DNA of 64,000 nucleotides from Henriciella sp. (GCA_013214545.1 JABSQB010000011.1:1-64000), one strand, 5' to 3'; shown: positions 8,073 to 18,363, counted from the stretch's first letter. Translations and numbers: made by a program. The notes: generated by a model not told the origin, from the letters alone.

Positions 8073-8804
8073 TCAAGCCGAAAGTGTGGCAAGGACAGCC
8101 TCCAGCGCTTCAAACAATCCATCTTCATTTGGTGACGAGGCGATCTGTATCCGGTTGAAATCCAAGCCTTTAAGCGGCCGCGCCGCAAAGTCGGATATCG
8201 CGGCGATGGCGACTTGTTCGCGTGCACCACGCGGACAGAGCTCTGCGAATCGCTGCGCGCCTTTGGCGGAGTGGATGAGGACGATGCTCGGCTTTTGCGC
8301 GGACAGAGCCGCGAGCGTGGGATCTGAAAGGCGTTCTGCAGGACGCATATCGTAAAGCGGCGCAAATACAGTCTCAAACCCGTGACCCGTAAGCGCGCGT
8401 TTGAGGTCTCCTTTTGCAGCGCCATTGGCGACGTGGAGGAGCGGTAGGGTCCCGGGGGAGCTGTTGCGGGCTATGAACTCGGCGAGATCAGCCGCGTTCC
8501 CGGCTGACTCATGCACGATTTCAAAGTCGGCTTCCCTCGCAGCAGTGGCCGTGGCCGGCCCTACACACCAGGTGGGCAAGGTTCGATCTTCGCGACGAGC
8601 TGAATAGGCGCGAACCCCATTGGCGCTGGTGAACACCAGGCCCGAAAGCGTCGCTGCCGCGGGCAGTGTGACCTGCGAGCGGTTCTGCATGATGAGGACC
8701 GGCGACACCGTTGCTGGGATTCCCTTCTGTTCTAAGCGCTTCGCCGTTTCATGTGCGCCAGGTTCAGCGCGGGTGATGATCACAGGGATATCCGGATACG
8801 GCAT
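8073..8804 (-). CDS. hemD: Uroporphyrinogen-III synthase
   Basis: A 243-residue enzyme that cyclises hydroxymethylbilane to uroporphyrinogen III with inversion of ring D. The sequence is low in strict motifs, as usual for HemD. It shows the N-terminal ITRAEPGAHETAKRLEQKG, the central LVFTSANGVRAYSARRED and the C-terminal SIVLIHSAKGAQRFAEL patterns of the two-domain fold. It begins 9 bases after the hemC stop with a weak ribosome site, suggesting coupled translation, and the substrate of HemD is the product of HemC. Family assignment rests on both sequence and position. Confidence 0.92.
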   Translation of the reverse strand: MPYPDIPVIITRAEPGAHETAKRLEQKGIPATVSPVLIMQNRSQVTLPAAATLSGLVFTSANGVRAYSARREDRTLPTWCVGPATATAAREADFEIVHESAGNAADLAEFIARNSSPGTLPLLHVANGAAKGDLKRALTGHGFETVFAPLYDMRPAERLSDPTLAALSAQKPSIVLIHSAKGAQRFAELCPRGAREQVAIAAISDFAARPLKGLDFNRIQIASSPNEDGLFEALEAVLATLSA

Positions 8805-8813
8805 TCGGCGCTC

Positions 8814-9761
8814 TTAGTCCGTGAAGATCGGCAAGTCGCCGCCGGCTTGATCACGAATATCCATCGCGATGCTGCGACCAAGATCAGCGAGGTCAGTCAG
8901 GCTAGCCGAAAGCAGTGCCTCGCCATAAGCGCTCCACTTGGTCTGCCCGTCAGGGGTCAGCACCTCGCCGCGCAGGTACCAGGTTCCATCAATATTCTGG
9001 AGTTGGGCTGCCATCGCGGTGCGGCAGGAGCCATCCAGTTCCGCCAGAAAGGCCCGCTCGGCGGTGGCCATGGCGTGGGTCGCGGCATGATTGATTTGAT
9101 CGAGCGCGCTTTCAAGATCTTTCGAAAGATCGGTCTCGCGTGCGGCCACGGCGATAATTCCCTGTCCGGCTGCGGGCAGCATGTCCTGCATGGAAACCGG
9201 GTGGGCCAAGTCTGCCATGTCGAGCCGTTTCAGTCCCGCCATCGCGAGGAAAGTGGCATCTGCCTCTCCGCGTTTGAGTTTCTCGATTCGGGTTTCAACC
9301 CGGCCGCGGAAGGGCACAACATCCAGATCAGGACGCAGTGCCAATGCCTGTGATTCGCGCCTGAGACTAGCGGTTCCGACCCGGGCGGCTTCCGGCAAAT
9401 CCTGTAGGCGGGTAATTCCATTCGCGGTCAGGAACCCATCGCGCGGATCACTGCGCTCCGGATAGGCCACCAGACTTTGACCATCCGGCAACACGCTCGG
9501 CACATCTTTCAGGCTGTGCACGCCGATATCGACCTCTCCCTCATCGACAGCGCGGTCGATCTCACGTGTAAACAGGCCCTTGCCGCCGGAGTTTATCAGG
9601 CGCTCGGAGGTGAGTTGATCGCCTTTGGTCGTGAACGTGACGATTTCGCCCGTCAGCGCGCCATGACTGACCCGATTCAGCTCGGAAGCGATTAATTCTG
9701 CCTGATACAGCGCCAGCGGGGACCCGCGGGTTCCGATTCTAACCGTTTGTGCGCTTGACAT
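8814..9761 (-). CDS. hemC: Hydroxymethylbilane synthase (porphobilinogen deaminase)
   Basis: A 315-residue cytosolic enzyme that polymerises four porphobilinogen molecules into hydroxymethylbilane. RIGTRGSPLALYQAE opens the protein. HSLKD at residues 82-86 contains the catalytic Asp86. The cofactor-binding Cys246 lies in ELDGSCRTAM, where the dipyrromethane primer is attached. RVGTASLRRE and RGRVETRIEKL bind substrate carboxylates. It is the first gene of the minus-strand haem block and is divergent from the GH5 lipoprotein gene, with a 78-base shared upstream region. Confidence 0.97.
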   Translation of the reverse strand: MSSAQTVRIGTRGSPLALYQAELIASELNRVSHGALTGEIVTFTTKGDQLTSERLINSGGKGLFTREIDRAVDEGEVDIGVHSLKDVPSVLPDGQSLVAYPERSDPRDGFLTANGITRLQDLPEAARVGTASLRRESQALALRPDLDVVPFRGRVETRIEKLKRGEADATFLAMAGLKRLDMADLAHPVSMQDMLPAAGQGIIAVAARETDLSKDLESALDQINHAATHAMATAERAFLAELDGSCRTAMAAQLQNIDGTWYLRGEVLTPDGQTKWSAYGEALLSASLTDLADLGRSIAMDIRDQAGGDLPIFTD

Positions 9762-9839
9762 TCCGGCTCCGTTTCTGCGTTTCTTTCAGCTAAGGTTGAT
9801 GAGAACGCGGCGCAAGCCGAACGGGGCAGGAGGGACACT

Positions 9840-10841
9840 ATGCGCAAATGGCTGCTGGCGATGAGTTTGCTCTTGGCCAGTTGCGTTCAGGTCGACGACC
9901 GAACGACTGAGCAAGTCATTCGCCCCCCGCTACAGGCATCACCTATCTCCCGGTGCATGAATCTCGGCAGCGCATTGGAGGCCCCTTATGAAGGCGATTG
10001 GGGCTATACCGTTCGCCGTCAGGATCTCGCGCTGCTGAAATCAGCCGGTTTTGATACGATCCGGTTGCCGGTGCGCTGGTCTGCCTTTGCGTCCAAAAGC
10101 CCACCCTACACGATTGAGCCAGAATTAATCGCGCGCGTCGATGAAATTGTCCGATGGGCAGATGAGCTAGAGCTCAACATCATCGTGAACGTGCACCATT
10201 TTAGCGGTCTCTATCGCAATCCAGATGAGCAAGAGCCGCGCCTCGAAGCAATTTGGGATCAGTTGGCGACGCATTACGCAGGAGCTCCGGACACGCTGAT
10301 CTTCGAGACGATAAACGAACCACATTCGGCGATGACCGTGGCGCGGACGGACGCCATAAATGTGCGCCTGCTGGATCGCATACGGCGTGATCACCCGGAT
10401 CGTTGGGTCATCTTCGGTACGGCGGATTGGGGCACGCTGAATGGGCTGAGAGAGTCGCAGCCAGAATATGCCCGAAACGTGATGCTGACTTATCACGAAT
10501 ACGACCCCTTCAACTTTACCCATCAGGGCGCCCACTGGACATATTTGGAAGAAACTGGGTTTCGTTGGGGATCGCGCTCTGACCGTAAAAAGATGATGAG
10601 CCGCCTGGATGAGGTGCAGGCCATTCAATCTGAAACCGGAATGCCAATCCTGGTGGGTGAATTCGGTGTGTTTCAGGAAGTGCCGATCAAACAACGTGCG
10701 CGATGGACCAAAAGTCTTCGAGAGGGCATCGAGGCGCGGGGCATGTCCTGGTGCTATTGGGATTTTGCTGGCGAATTGAAAGTCTATGATGTCGATACCG
10801 AAACCTGGCTGCTCGAAATCAAGGAAGCATTGCTGGGCTAA
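9840..10841 (+). CDS. Glycoside hydrolase family 5 lipoprotein (cellulase-like)
   Basis: A 333-residue secreted or anchored GH5 enzyme, the (beta/alpha)8 family that includes endoglucanases and exo-beta-1,3-glucanases. A lipoprotein signal ends LLASC (Cys15). The acid/base Glu160 is in FETINEPHSA and the nucleophile Glu274 is in ILVGEFGVF. IRLPVRWSAF (about 74-83) and VNVHHFSGLY (about 117-125) also fit the family. A terminal WCYWDFAGELKVYD supplies the aromatic substrate wall. It lies between hemC and tsaD, which are usually divergent neighbours in related genomes (recalled). That suggests an inserted accessory gene. AGGAGG lies shortly upstream of the ATG. Polysaccharide specificity is unknown. 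Confidence 0.9.
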   Translation: MRKWLLAMSLLLASCVQVDDRTTEQVIRPPLQASPISRCMNLGSALEAPYEGDWGYTVRRQDLALLKSAGFDTIRLPVRWSAFASKSPPYTIEPELIARVDEIVRWADELELNIIVNVHHFSGLYRNPDEQEPRLEAIWDQLATHYAGAPDTLIFETINEPHSAMTVARTDAINVRLLDRIRRDHPDRWVIFGTADWGTLNGLRESQPEYARNVMLTYHEYDPFNFTHQGAHWTYLEETGFRWGSRSDRKKMMSRLDEVQAIQSETGMPILVGEFGVFQEVPIKQRARWTKSLREGIEARGMSWCYWDFAGELKVYDVDTETWLLEIKEALLG

Positions 10842-10881
10842 AGCAGTTTCATCGCGGCGATGAACGCCTTATATCGGCGCC

Positions 10882-11979
10882 ATGTCTGAATCGGTCACAA
10901 TTCTGGGAATCGAAACAAGCTGCGATGAAACCGCGGCTGCAATTCTGCGCCGAAACAAGAATGGCGACGTAGAGATCCTGGCAGAGACGGTGCACAGCCA
11001 GATCGATGAGCATGCCCCTTATGGCGGCGTCGTGCCGGAAATCGCCGCGCGAGCGCATGCAGATATTACCGACACAGTTGTGGTGCGCACGCTCGAAGAA
11101 AGCGGACTGGACCTCGCCTCGCTCGATGGCATCGCCGCGACGTCTGGCCCTGGCCTGATCGGCGGCGTTATGGTCGGTATGATGACCGGCAAAGCCTTGG
11201 CTTTGGCGGCCGGGAAACCGTTCATCCCAATCAATCATCTGGAAGGCCATGCTCTGTCACCGCGTCTCGCGGAGGCCTGCTCGTTTCCTTATCTGCTCTT
11301 ATTGGTGAGTGGGGGGCATTGCCAATTTCTGGAAGTTACAGGACTCGGCGCCTACCGTCGCCTCGGTTCGACCATAGATGATGCGGCTGGTGAGGCATTT
11401 GATAAGCTCGCCAAGACGCTTGGGATCGGGTTTCCGGGAGGTCCTGCGGTTGAACGCCTGGCGAAACATGGCGATCCGCACCGGTTTGACCTGCCGCGAC
11501 CCTTGATGAATCGCCCGGGCCTCGATCTCAGCTTTGCAGGACTGAAAACGGCCGCTGCGCGCGTGGTCGAACACGAAGCTCTGGATGAGCAGGGACGCGC
11601 TGATCTATGCGCTTCATTTCAACTGACGGTTACCGATTGTCTGGCAGGGAAAACGGAACGCGCCTTGGCTGAATTCAAGTCCCGTCATGATGGCGAAACA
11701 CGGCTTGTTGTAGCGGGCGGCGTTGCGGCCAATCAAACCATTCGTGCCGCGCTTGACCGCGTCGCTCAGGCTGACGGCGCCCACCTGATCGCGCCGCCGC
11801 TGCGACACTGTACTGACAATGCCGCGATGATCGCTCTGGCGGGGGCGGAGCGCCTGGTCGCTGGCTTGGTTGATGCGAATGGCCTGAGTTTTGCCGCGCG
11901 TCCACGCTGGCCGCTTGATGAAGCATCAGCGCAATCACATCCTGCATATGGTGGGGGTAAAAAAGGCGCGAAAGCCTAG
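10882..11979 (+). CDS. tsaD: tRNA N6-threonylcarbamoyladenosine transferase
   Basis: A 365-residue ASKHA-fold protein that transfers the threonylcarbamoyl group from TC-AMP to A37 of ANN-reading tRNAs, working with TsaB and Tsa[15 protein letters not shown] (9-22) forms the nucleotide loop. His119 and His123 in [12 protein letters not shown] are the metal ligands, and [12 protein letters not shown] follows. [13 protein letters not shown] and [17 protein letters not shown] near the C-terminus complete the signature. The stop overlaps the convergent small periplasmic gene by 4 bases (CTAG). Confidence 0.97.
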   Translation: MSESVTILGIETSCDETAAAILRRNKNGDVEILAETVHSQIDEHAPYGGVVPEIAARAHADITDTVVVRTLEESGLDLASLDGIAATSGPGLIGGVMVGMMTGKALALAAGKPFIPINHLEGHALSPRLAEACSFPYLLLLVSGGHCQFLEVTGLGAYRRLGSTIDDAAGEAFDKLAKTLGIGFPGGPAVERLAKHGDPHRFDLPRPLMNRPGLDLSFAGLKTAAARVVEHEALDEQGRADLCASFQLTVTDCLAGKTERALAEFKSRHDGETRLVVAGGVAANQTIRAALDRVAQADGAHLIAPPLRHCTDNAAMIALAGAERLVAGLVDANGLSFAARPRWPLDEASAQSHPAYGGGKKGAKA

Positions 11980-12410
11980 AATTTGAAAGCGGAGCGAAGA
12001 CGAATACCGGCTTCGATTTCCTGATCTTCCCATTGTCCGGTATCATCGAGCTCTTCAGCACCGATGGTCAGTTCACCCCCGACAGAGATCCGCGGAGTGA
12101 TGCGGAATTCGGCTTCCGCCATCATCTCTTCGCGCGGCAAAGGTGAGTCATCGCCACGTGAGGTCAGATCGAGGCTGAGGCTCCAACGGTCACCTTTGAT
12201 CCAGGCGAGGTTAAACGTCTGAGACGGGCTCGATTCCCAAGCTGGCGATTCCAGATTGGCGCCGCTGAGGCTGAACTTCTGGAACCAGTCCGGTTCGGCC
12301 TGATCGGTTTCGGAGATCGTCGGCGCAGGCATTTCTGGCACGTCTTGCTGGGCCATCGCCGGAAGGGCGCAGCCACCAAAAAACAAAACAGATGCCGCAA
12401 GAATGCGCAT
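11976..12410 (-). CDS. Small periplasmic protein, possibly NtrZ-like
   Basis: A 144-residue exported protein. A signal peptide covers about residues 1-20 (cut after AMA). The mature part has alternating beta-type stretches such as [13 protein letters not shown] and [14 protein letters not shown], and ends in a basic aromatic tail RLRSAFKF. I have a weak recollection that caulobacterial NtrZ, a periplasmic inhibitor of the NtrY kinase, looks similar (W-SLSLDL-R core), but I cannot verify it. An outer-membrane beta-barrel fragment is the alternative reading. The start is supported by AGGAG 9 bases upstream. It is convergent with tsaD and about 50 bases downstream of the porin gene on the same strand. 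Confidence 0.6.
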   Translation of the reverse strand: MRILAASVLFFGGCALPAMAQQDVPEMPAPTISETDQAEPDWFQKFSLSGANLESPAWESSPSQTFNLAWIKGDRWSLSLDLTSRGDDSPLPREEMMAEAEFRITPRISVGGELTIGAEELDDTGQWEDQEIEAGIRLRSAFKF

Positions 12411-12459
12411 TTCAGATACTCCTGCTCAATAGATAGCAGTCAGACCGGTTAATAGAACC

Positions 12460-13644
12460 TTAATTTCCAGTTAGCTGGACAATTTTCTGTGAGAGTGTGA
12501 TTTCGACAACAATGCCTTGTGAGCGCTGCTGAAGCAGCGGCGATTCGACTTCGTCATTCATGTACGCAACTGCGAGCCTGGTTTCCGGCAAAAACCGACG
12601 TGCAGCGCCTATCCGCCAGCCCTGTGACTCCAAGCCGACATTGTCATCCGTCGATTCGCCATATTCTGCTGAAAATTCAGTGCTGTATAAGTCTGTGTGC
12701 ACGCCCGCACTCCAGGCCGAATAGTCGCCATCGGAGAGGCCATTATCGGACGACAACCACGAAGTTCCAAACGTCCAGTCATCCTTCTCAATTCGGGTGC
12801 CCGCCGACCAAGTTTCGACACTGCCATAAAGGGGCGTCAAGGCGTTCGAAGAGACGTCCGCACTCGACCAGGCAAGCCCCGCATCCACCCGCCAGCCCGA
12901 TTCGCGGAAACGCCGACTCGCGTTCAAGGCGAGTTCAAGGGCGTTTTCCACCTCTGGAGCGAATCCTCCGGCCGAAGCAGCAGGTCGCCGGTCCAGGCCA
13001 TCGGCGTCAGCAGTGGGCGTGAAGCTCGCCCCTGCGCGGATGCCTATAAGGCGCGGAGACGCGTAAGAGATCTTGGCGCTGGGACCGGTCAGATTATGGC
13101 GGGTCTGCACGGTGGAAAGCCCGGTTGGATCCAGCAATGCACTGTCCAGGCGTCCGTGCGAGAGCACAGATTTGCTGCCTTCATGAAAACGATTGGCGAC
13201 GCCGCTGTCCTTGCCGACGCGAACCTCTCCATATCCACCGTCGATTTGTAGGTAGGCAGTTTCCAGCCGCGCCCGCAAATCGCTGGATTCGATCGCAGGC
13301 GACGCTGACAAACCCGAGAAAGCGCCCGTGGCCCCCATCGGTTCATCGCCAAACCCGCCAATGCCGCCGGGTCGGCTAGGAATGTCTCTCTGGACGCGTA
13401 GCACGCCTCTCGCGCGCAGGCGCAGGCCGCTTTCCAAAACTTTCTCTGCCTGACCATCGAGAGAAATCTCGCCCAGAATCGTTTCCGAATCTGAGGTCGC
13501 ATCCGTGTCCGAAACGGGCGTGATTAGGGTTACCGCCTCAACCTCCAACTCAGTTTCGAGCGGCGCCGCAGCTTGAGCCAAAGCGGGTGACGCTAACAAC
13601 AGCCCCATCGACTGACAGGCGGTCAAAACGCAGAATGATCTCAT
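12460..13644 (-). CDS. Outer-membrane porin-like protein
   Basis: A 394-residue protein with a signal peptide ending PALAQA (about residue 25). The mature sequence consists of short amphipathic strands separated by Gly/Ser/Asp-rich turns, typical of a 16-stranded general porin. ARLETAYLQIDGGYGEVRVGK is a classic Gram-negative porin strand pair, and SAKISYASPRLIGIRAGASF is another. It probably forms a passive diffusion channel. The C-terminal strand VEITLSQKIVQLTGN ends in Asn rather than the usual aromatic residue, so BAM recognition may differ. It is divergent from the DUF3576-like lipoprotein gene. Confidence 0.82.
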   Translation of the reverse strand: MRSFCVLTACQSMGLLLASPALAQAAAPLETELEVEAVTLITPVSDTDATSDSETILGEISLDGQAEKVLESGLRLRARGVLRVQRDIPSRPGGIGGFGDEPMGATGAFSGLSASPAIESSDLRARLETAYLQIDGGYGEVRVGKDSGVANRFHEGSKSVLSHGRLDSALLDPTGLSTVQTRHNLTGPSAKISYASPRLIGIRAGASFTPTADADGLDRRPAASAGGFAPEVENALELALNASRRFRESGWRVDAGLAWSSADVSSNALTPLYGSVETWSAGTRIEKDDWTFGTSWLSSDNGLSDGDYSAWSAGVHTDLYSTEFSAEYGESTDDNVGLESQGWRIGAARRFLPETRLAVAYMNDEVESPLLQQRSQGIVVEITLSQKIVQLTGN

Positions 13645-13761
13645 ACTTATGCGACTTCCTTTGGCGACGGCGGAGCCGATAGCATATCGGCACTGGCAGC
13701 TTGAGTTTCAGGTGCTATAGAGACTGTTATTCAATAAGTCTTGCCAACGGGAAATGACAAT

Positions 13762-14190
13762 ATGAAGGCAGTATCAACCCTGATCACAGCAGCGATTGGC
13801 GCAGTCGCGCTTTCTGGCTGTGTCTTCGGCGGCGGCAATAATGTCGAGAGCCGTGTGGTTGAGGAAATTACCGGCGGGGCAAATCCTTACCTCTGGCGTG
13901 CCAGTCTAGATACGCTGGATTCGCTACCTCTGGTGACGGCCGACCCATATGGCGGAACCATCATTTATGATTGGCGTTCGTTTGAGAACGCGCCCGGAGA
14001 ACGAATCAAAGCGACGGTCTACATTCTCGATTCCCGGCTGCGCGCTGACGGCGTCAAAGTCTCGGTGTTTCGTCAGGAAGACCAAGATGGCACCTGGGTC
14101 GACGCAGGCACAGATCCCGAGACCGGCATTCAGCTAGAGAACGCGATCCTATCCCGCGCGCGCAATCTCAAAGCTTCTGAACTCGACTAG
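13762..14190 (+). CDS. DUF3576-like lipoprotein
   Basis: A 142-residue predicted lipoprotein whose signal peptide ends VALSGC. The conserved body contains [25 protein letters not shown] in outline, an unusual [10 protein letters not shown] motif and [18 protein letters not shown]. These features match the DUF3576 family that I recall as a neighbour of leuS in alphaproteobacteria. The function is unknown, but an envelope role beside leuS-lptE is plausible. I prefer ATG 13762; a TTG at 13741 would add seven unlikely residues. The gene ends 23 bases before leuS and is probably co-transcribed with it. Confidence 0.8.
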   Translation: MKAVSTLITAAIGAVALSGCVFGGGNNVESRVVEEITGGANPYLWRASLDTLDSLPLVTADPYGGTIIYDWRSFENAPGERIKATVYILDSRLRADGVKVSVFRQEDQDGTWVDAGTDPETGIQLENAILSRARNLKASELD

Positions 14191-14213
14191 ATTTAAAATT
14201 TATGGGGGAGGCC

Positions 14214-16805
14214 ATGGCCTCAAGATACAATCCGCAAGACGCGGAACCCAAATGGCGTGAGGCCTGGGCCAAGGTTGAGCTGTTCAAAGCCAAAACGCCT
14301 GCCGAGGCCGGCGATATGCCGAAAGCCTATGTGCTCGAAATGTTTCCGTATCCTTCCGGACGGTTGCACATGGGGCATGTGCGCAACTATGCCATGGGCG
14401 ACGTTGTTGCACGCCACAAGAAAGCCAAAGGGTATAATGTCCTGCACCCGATGGGGTGGGATGCTTTTGGTATGCCCGCCGAAAACGCCGCTATGGAAAA
14501 GGGCGTGCATCCGGGCGAGTGGACCTATCAGAACATCGCGGCAATGAAGGCGCAGTTCGAGAAGCTTGGTCTGTCGCTGGATTGGTCGCGCGAGTTCGCA
14601 ACCTGCGATCCTGAGTATTATGGCGAGCAGCAGCGTCTATTCCTGAAATTCATGGAAAAAGGCCTCGTCTATCAGAAGAAGGCGAAGGTCAATTGGGACC
14701 CGGTCGACAATACGGTCCTCGCCAACGAGCAGGTGATTGACGGCAAAGGCTGGCGCTCTGGCGCGCCCGTCGAGCAGCGCGAACTGGTGCAATGGTTCTT
14801 CCGCATCACGGATTATGCCGAGGATTTGCTGGAGCAGGTCCAGAAGCTCGAGCGCTGGCCTGAAAAGGTTCGGACCATGCAGGCCAACTGGATCGGCCGG
14901 TCCGAAGGCCTGCAGATGCGATTTGAGTGGGCGGGCGATATTCCGGCTGATCACGCCGACGGGATCGAGATTTTCACTACCCGCCCGGATACGTTGTTCG
15001 GGGCGAGCTTTGTCGCGCTTTCACCGGATCATCCCTTAACCATCGCCATGGCTGACACGAATGGGGATCTAGCCGATTTCCGGGCAGAGTGCGCAAAAGT
15101 CGGAACGTCCGAGGCCGATATCGAGAAAGCGCCCAAAATGGGTTTCGATACCGGGTTGACGGTCAAGCACCCATTCATTGATGGACAGACCCTTCCAGTC
15201 TACGTCGCGAACTTTGTCCTTATGGGCTACGGCACGGGCGCGATTTTCGCCTGCCCGGCGCATGACCAGCGCGATTTCGATTTCGCTCGCAAGTATGATT
15301 TGCCGATCCTGCCTGTCGTAAAACCGGCCGACAAGGAGGCAGCTTCTGGCATTTGGGTCGGTTCGGCCGAGGGCGCTGATATGGACGCTGCCTATACCGG
15401 ACCTGGCACGATCATGAACTCCGGGTTTCTGAACGATAAACCAGTCGATGAAGCAATCTCCTTGGCGATCTCTAAGATCGAGGAGATGGGGCTCGGCGAA
15501 GGGACGGTGAATTATCGCCTGCGCGATTGGGGCGTGTCACGCCAGCGCTATTGGGGCTGCCCGATCCCGGTCATTCATTGCGACGATTGCGGGATAGTGC
15601 CCGTCCCGGAAGAGGACTTGCCGGTCAAACTTCCAGATGATGTGAGCTTCGATAAGCCTGGCAATCCGCTCGAGCATCATCCGACCTGGAAAGACTGCAC
15701 GTGCCCGAAATGCGGCAAGGCGGCGCGGCGTGAGACTGATACGCTCGACACGTTCAATGATTCCAGCTGGTATTTCGCGCGATTTGCCAGCGTCGACGAT
15801 CAAGCAGAGCGGGCGTACTGGCTGCCTGTCGATCAATATGTTGGCGGCGTTGAGCATGCCGTCTTGCACTTGCTGTATGCGCGCTTCTTCACCCGCGCGA
15901 TGCGGGATGTGGGGGAGCTGGATCTGCCGAGCGGGGAGCCGTTCGCCGGCCTGTTCACGCAAGGCATGGTGACCCACGAGACTTATAAATCGGAAGACGG
16001 TCGCTGGCTGCAACCGTCAGAGATTGAGCAGCAGGATGGGACCTGGATTGAAATCGAGTCGGGCGCGGCGGTGACCGTTGGTGCGATCGAGAAAATGTCT
16101 AAGTCGAAGAAGAACACAGTCGACCCGGACAATATCATCGCCACGTTTGGCGCGGACACGGCGCGCTGGTTCGTCTTGTCTGACAGCCCTCCAGAGCGCG
16201 ATGTGGAGTGGACTCAGTCCGGTGCTGAAGGGGCCGGACGGTTTGTGCAGCGCGTCTGGGGCGTATTCAAAACGCTCGGCGAGGTATCGCGCGAAACGCC
16301 GTCCAATGAAAGCGATGCAGCCACCGAGCTCCGACGCGCGTCGCACAAAGCCGTGCATTCCATCGACAAGGCGATTGAAGAGTTCCGCTTCAACTCAGCG
16401 ATTGCGACGGTGCATGAATGGGTCAGCACGCTGAAAAAAGCCGAGCAGGGCGGAGACGCCGTGTTGCAGGCGCGCCTGGAAGGCGCATCCATGCTCGCGC
16501 GCTGTTTGGTGCCGTTCATGCCGCATCTGGCGGAAGAGTGCTGGGCGATGATTGACGGTGAAGGTCTGTGTTCTGCCGCGTCCTGGCCCGAGATTGATGA
16601 ATCGCTCTTGGTCCAAGACAGCGTCACGCTGCCGATTCAGGTCAATGGCAAGCGCCGCGTCGAAATTTCGGTGGCCAAGACGGCGAGCAAGGATGAAGTC
16701 GAAGCAGCGGCGCTGGCCTTACCAGCCTTGCAAAACTTCGTGGCTGACAAAGACATCAAGAAAGTGATTGTGGTTCCGGGCCGGATCGTGAATATCGTGG
16801 TGTGA
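14214..16805 (+). CDS. leuS: Leucyl-tRNA synthetase
   Basis: An 863-residue class I synthetase that charges tRNA-Leu. The HIGH motif is HMGH (residues 52-55) in [24 protein letters not shown] is at 627-631. The CP1 editing domain contains [12 protein letters not shown], and a Cys-rich zinc module is visible around HCDDCG and [11 protein letters not shown]. The C-terminal anticodon-binding and VQVNGK-like ([12 protein letters not shown]) end is intact. I start at ATG 14214, giving [15 protein letters not shown], the usual family N-terminus. ATG 14202 lacks a ribosome site, whereas GGGGGAGG precedes 14214. It overlaps lptE by one base (TGATG). Confidence 0.98.
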   Translation: MASRYNPQDAEPKWREAWAKVELFKAKTPAEAGDMPKAYVLEMFPYPSGRLHMGHVRNYAMGDVVARHKKAKGYNVLHPMGWDAFGMPAENAAMEKGVHPGEWTYQNIAAMKAQFEKLGLSLDWSREFATCDPEYYGEQQRLFLKFMEKGLVYQKKAKVNWDPVDNTVLANEQVIDGKGWRSGAPVEQRELVQWFFRITDYAEDLLEQVQKLERWPEKVRTMQANWIGRSEGLQMRFEWAGDIPADHADGIEIFTTRPDTLFGASFVALSPDHPLTIAMADTNGDLADFRAECAKVGTSEADIEKAPKMGFDTGLTVKHPFIDGQTLPVYVANFVLMGYGTGAIFACPAHDQRDFDFARKYDLPILPVVKPADKEAASGIWVGSAEGADMDAAYTGPGTIMNSGFLNDKPVDEAISLAISKIEEMGLGEGTVNYRLRDWGVSRQRYWGCPIPVIHCDDCGIVPVPEEDLPVKLPDDVSFDKPGNPLEHHPTWKDCTCPKCGKAARRETDTLDTFNDSSWYFARFASVDDQAERAYWLPVDQYVGGVEHAVLHLLYARFFTRAMRDVGELDLPSGEPFAGLFTQGMVTHETYKSEDGRWLQPSEIEQQDGTWIEIESGAAVTVGAIEKMSKSKKNTVDPDNIIATFGADTARWFVLSDSPPERDVEWTQSGAEGAGRFVQRVWGVFKTLGEVSRETPSNESDAATELRRASHKAVHSIDKAIEEFRFNSAIATVHEWVSTLKKAEQGGDAVLQARLEGASMLARCLVPFMPHLAEECWAMIDGEGLCSAASWPEIDESLLVQDSVTLPIQVNGKRRVEISVAKTASKDEVEAAALALPALQNFVADKDIKKVIVVPGRIVNIVV

Positions 16806-17269
16806 TGAAACAGCTAGCTATCGCTTTTTTGGTTATGACGCTTTCGGCCTGTGGGTTCACGCCGCTCTATGCGTCTAATGTCAGTGCCGGAAACATCGAG
16901 ATCGGAACGATAGATGGCCGCGCCGGGCACGCGCTGCGCAAGGCCTTGCTGCAAGAGCTCGCCCCGGGACTGCCGGGGGTCGAAGTTCCTGGACGACTCG
17001 AGATCGAGCTGAACGAGTCGATTGGCCGCCTGGCGCTACAACCGGACGAAGCGGCAACCCGAACCGACATCATCGTACGGGCGAATTATGTATTCGCGTA
17101 TGGGGATACAGCGCTTTCTGGTCGCTCGTCAGCAGAAACAAGCTTCCTTGTGCCGGATGCGCCATTTTCCGATATTGCGGCTCAGATCGATGCGACGGAC
17201 CGGGCGATGCTGCTGCTCGCGCGACGGATTGCTGATGACTTGCGCATCAAGACGGCGAGCGCCCAATGA
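16805..17269 (+). CDS. lptE: LPS assembly lipoprotein LptE
   Basis: A 154-residue outer-membrane lipoprotein that plugs and assembles the LptD barrel for lipopolysaccharide export. The signal ends MTLSAC with Cys16, followed by GFTPLYA, the hallmark opening of alphaproteobacterial LptE. Downstream the helix-sheet pattern RLEIELNESIGRLAL and a C-terminal LLARRIADDLRI fit the family. Identity is supported by its position between leuS and holA, where lptE is typically found. Start ATG 16805 overlaps the leuS stop. The stop overlaps the holA start by ATGA, so the three genes form one operon. Confidence 0.9.
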   Translation: MKQLAIAFLVMTLSACGFTPLYASNVSAGNIEIGTIDGRAGHALRKALLQELAPGLPGVEVPGRLEIELNESIGRLALQPDEAATRTDIIVRANYVFAYGDTALSGRSSAETSFLVPDAPFSDIAAQIDATDRAMLLLARRIADDLRIKTASAQ

Positions 17270-18297
17270 AGCTTCAAGGCAATAGCGCCGGACGCTTTGC
17301 CAAGAAGCCGGACCCGGCCTGCCAGTTTGCTCTGATCTTTGGCGAAGATGAAGGTGTGCTCGCCGACGCTGCGAACACACTGATCAAAGCCTGGGTCAAG
17401 GACAACCCGGCCACCGTCCTGACGCTGGACGAGGATGAGGTGAAACGCGAGCCAGCCAAGTTGTTTGACGCGTTGGAAGCTGTTTCCTTGCTGGGCGAAG
17501 TCACAATTATCCGCATTCGCACCAAGGGTGAGAAACTGTTCGCTCTGATCAAGGATGTGCTGGCCCTGCCACCAGAGCGCGTGGCTGCCAAGCTGGTGCT
17601 GCAAAATGGCAGCCTCAATACCCGCTCCAAACTGCGCACAGCGTTTGAAGCCGCGCCGAACGCTGCAGCACTGCACCTGTTCGCGGACAGCGACGCCGAT
17701 ATGTCGGAACTCGTCCGCGGATTCCTCAAAGACCGCGGCGTCGAGATAGAAGCTGATGCCTTGTCTGACTTTGTCGGCGGATTGCCGGGCCATCGCAGTC
17801 TGGCCAATGCAGAGATGGAAAAACTCGCTGTGTATGCGCATGATCTCGGGCGTGCAGTCTCCTCGGCCGACGTTCGCGCGCTGTGCGAGACCAATGCCGA
17901 TGAGAATGCGCGGCGAGCTGTCTTGCTCGCTCTGAATGGCCAACCGGAAGTGGCGCAGGCAGAGATGGACCGTGTGCTGGATGCGGGCCTGTCGCCGATA
18001 TCGCTGGTCCGCATGTTTGAAATGGAAGCGAGCCGCATGCTCGACGCCCAGGCTTTGCAGGGCGAGGGCGGCGCGGCGAATGTTGGGATGAAGCTCAAGC
18101 CACCGGTCTGGAAATCTGAATGGCCAGCCTTTCAGGCAAGGCTGCGCAAATGGCCCACACCAAGACTGACACGTCTGGTTGAGCGCTTGCATGATCTTGA
18201 ACTGATGGCCAAATCCCCGGGCGGGGCCGGCTTGGCTGAGCCAGCGACACGAGAGCTTTTCATTACGCTGTACAAAGCAGCGTCCAAGGCTGCGTGA
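17266..18297 (+). CDS. holA: DNA polymerase III delta subunit
   Basis: A 343-residue clamp-loader subunit that opens the beta sliding clamp. The N-terminal Walker-like FGEDEGVLADAANTLIKAW and FDALEAVSLLGEVTIIRIR, the central AAKLVLQNGSLNTRSKLR and the ILxLG-like GLPGHRSLANAEMEKLAVY follow the delta pattern. The C-terminal region is helical (LTRLVERLHDLELMAKSPGG), as in the gamma-complex collar. It overlaps lptE by four bases and is followed by a 66-base gap without a clear terminator. Confidence 0.92.
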   Translation: MKLQGNSAGRFAKKPDPACQFALIFGEDEGVLADAANTLIKAWVKDNPATVLTLDEDEVKREPAKLFDALEAVSLLGEVTIIRIRTKGEKLFALIKDVLALPPERVAAKLVLQNGSLNTRSKLRTAFEAAPNAAALHLFADSDADMSELVRGFLKDRGVEIEADALSDFVGGLPGHRSLANAEMEKLAVYAHDLGRAVSSADVRALCETNADENARRAVLLALNGQPEVAQAEMDRVLDAGLSPISLVRMFEMEASRMLDAQALQGEGGAANVGMKLKPPVWKSEWPAFQARLRKWPTPRLTRLVERLHDLELMAKSPGGAGLAEPATRELFITLYKAASKAA

Positions 18298-18363
18298 GGC
18301 GATCACGAATCGATGACTGGAAGTTTTTTCCAAGCTTTGCCATGGAAAGAGTAGAGGCTTTTC

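Noticed and set aside
17182-18333. A 383-residue open frame antisense to holA and lptE
   Set aside because: It runs across two well-supported genes and has no family signature.
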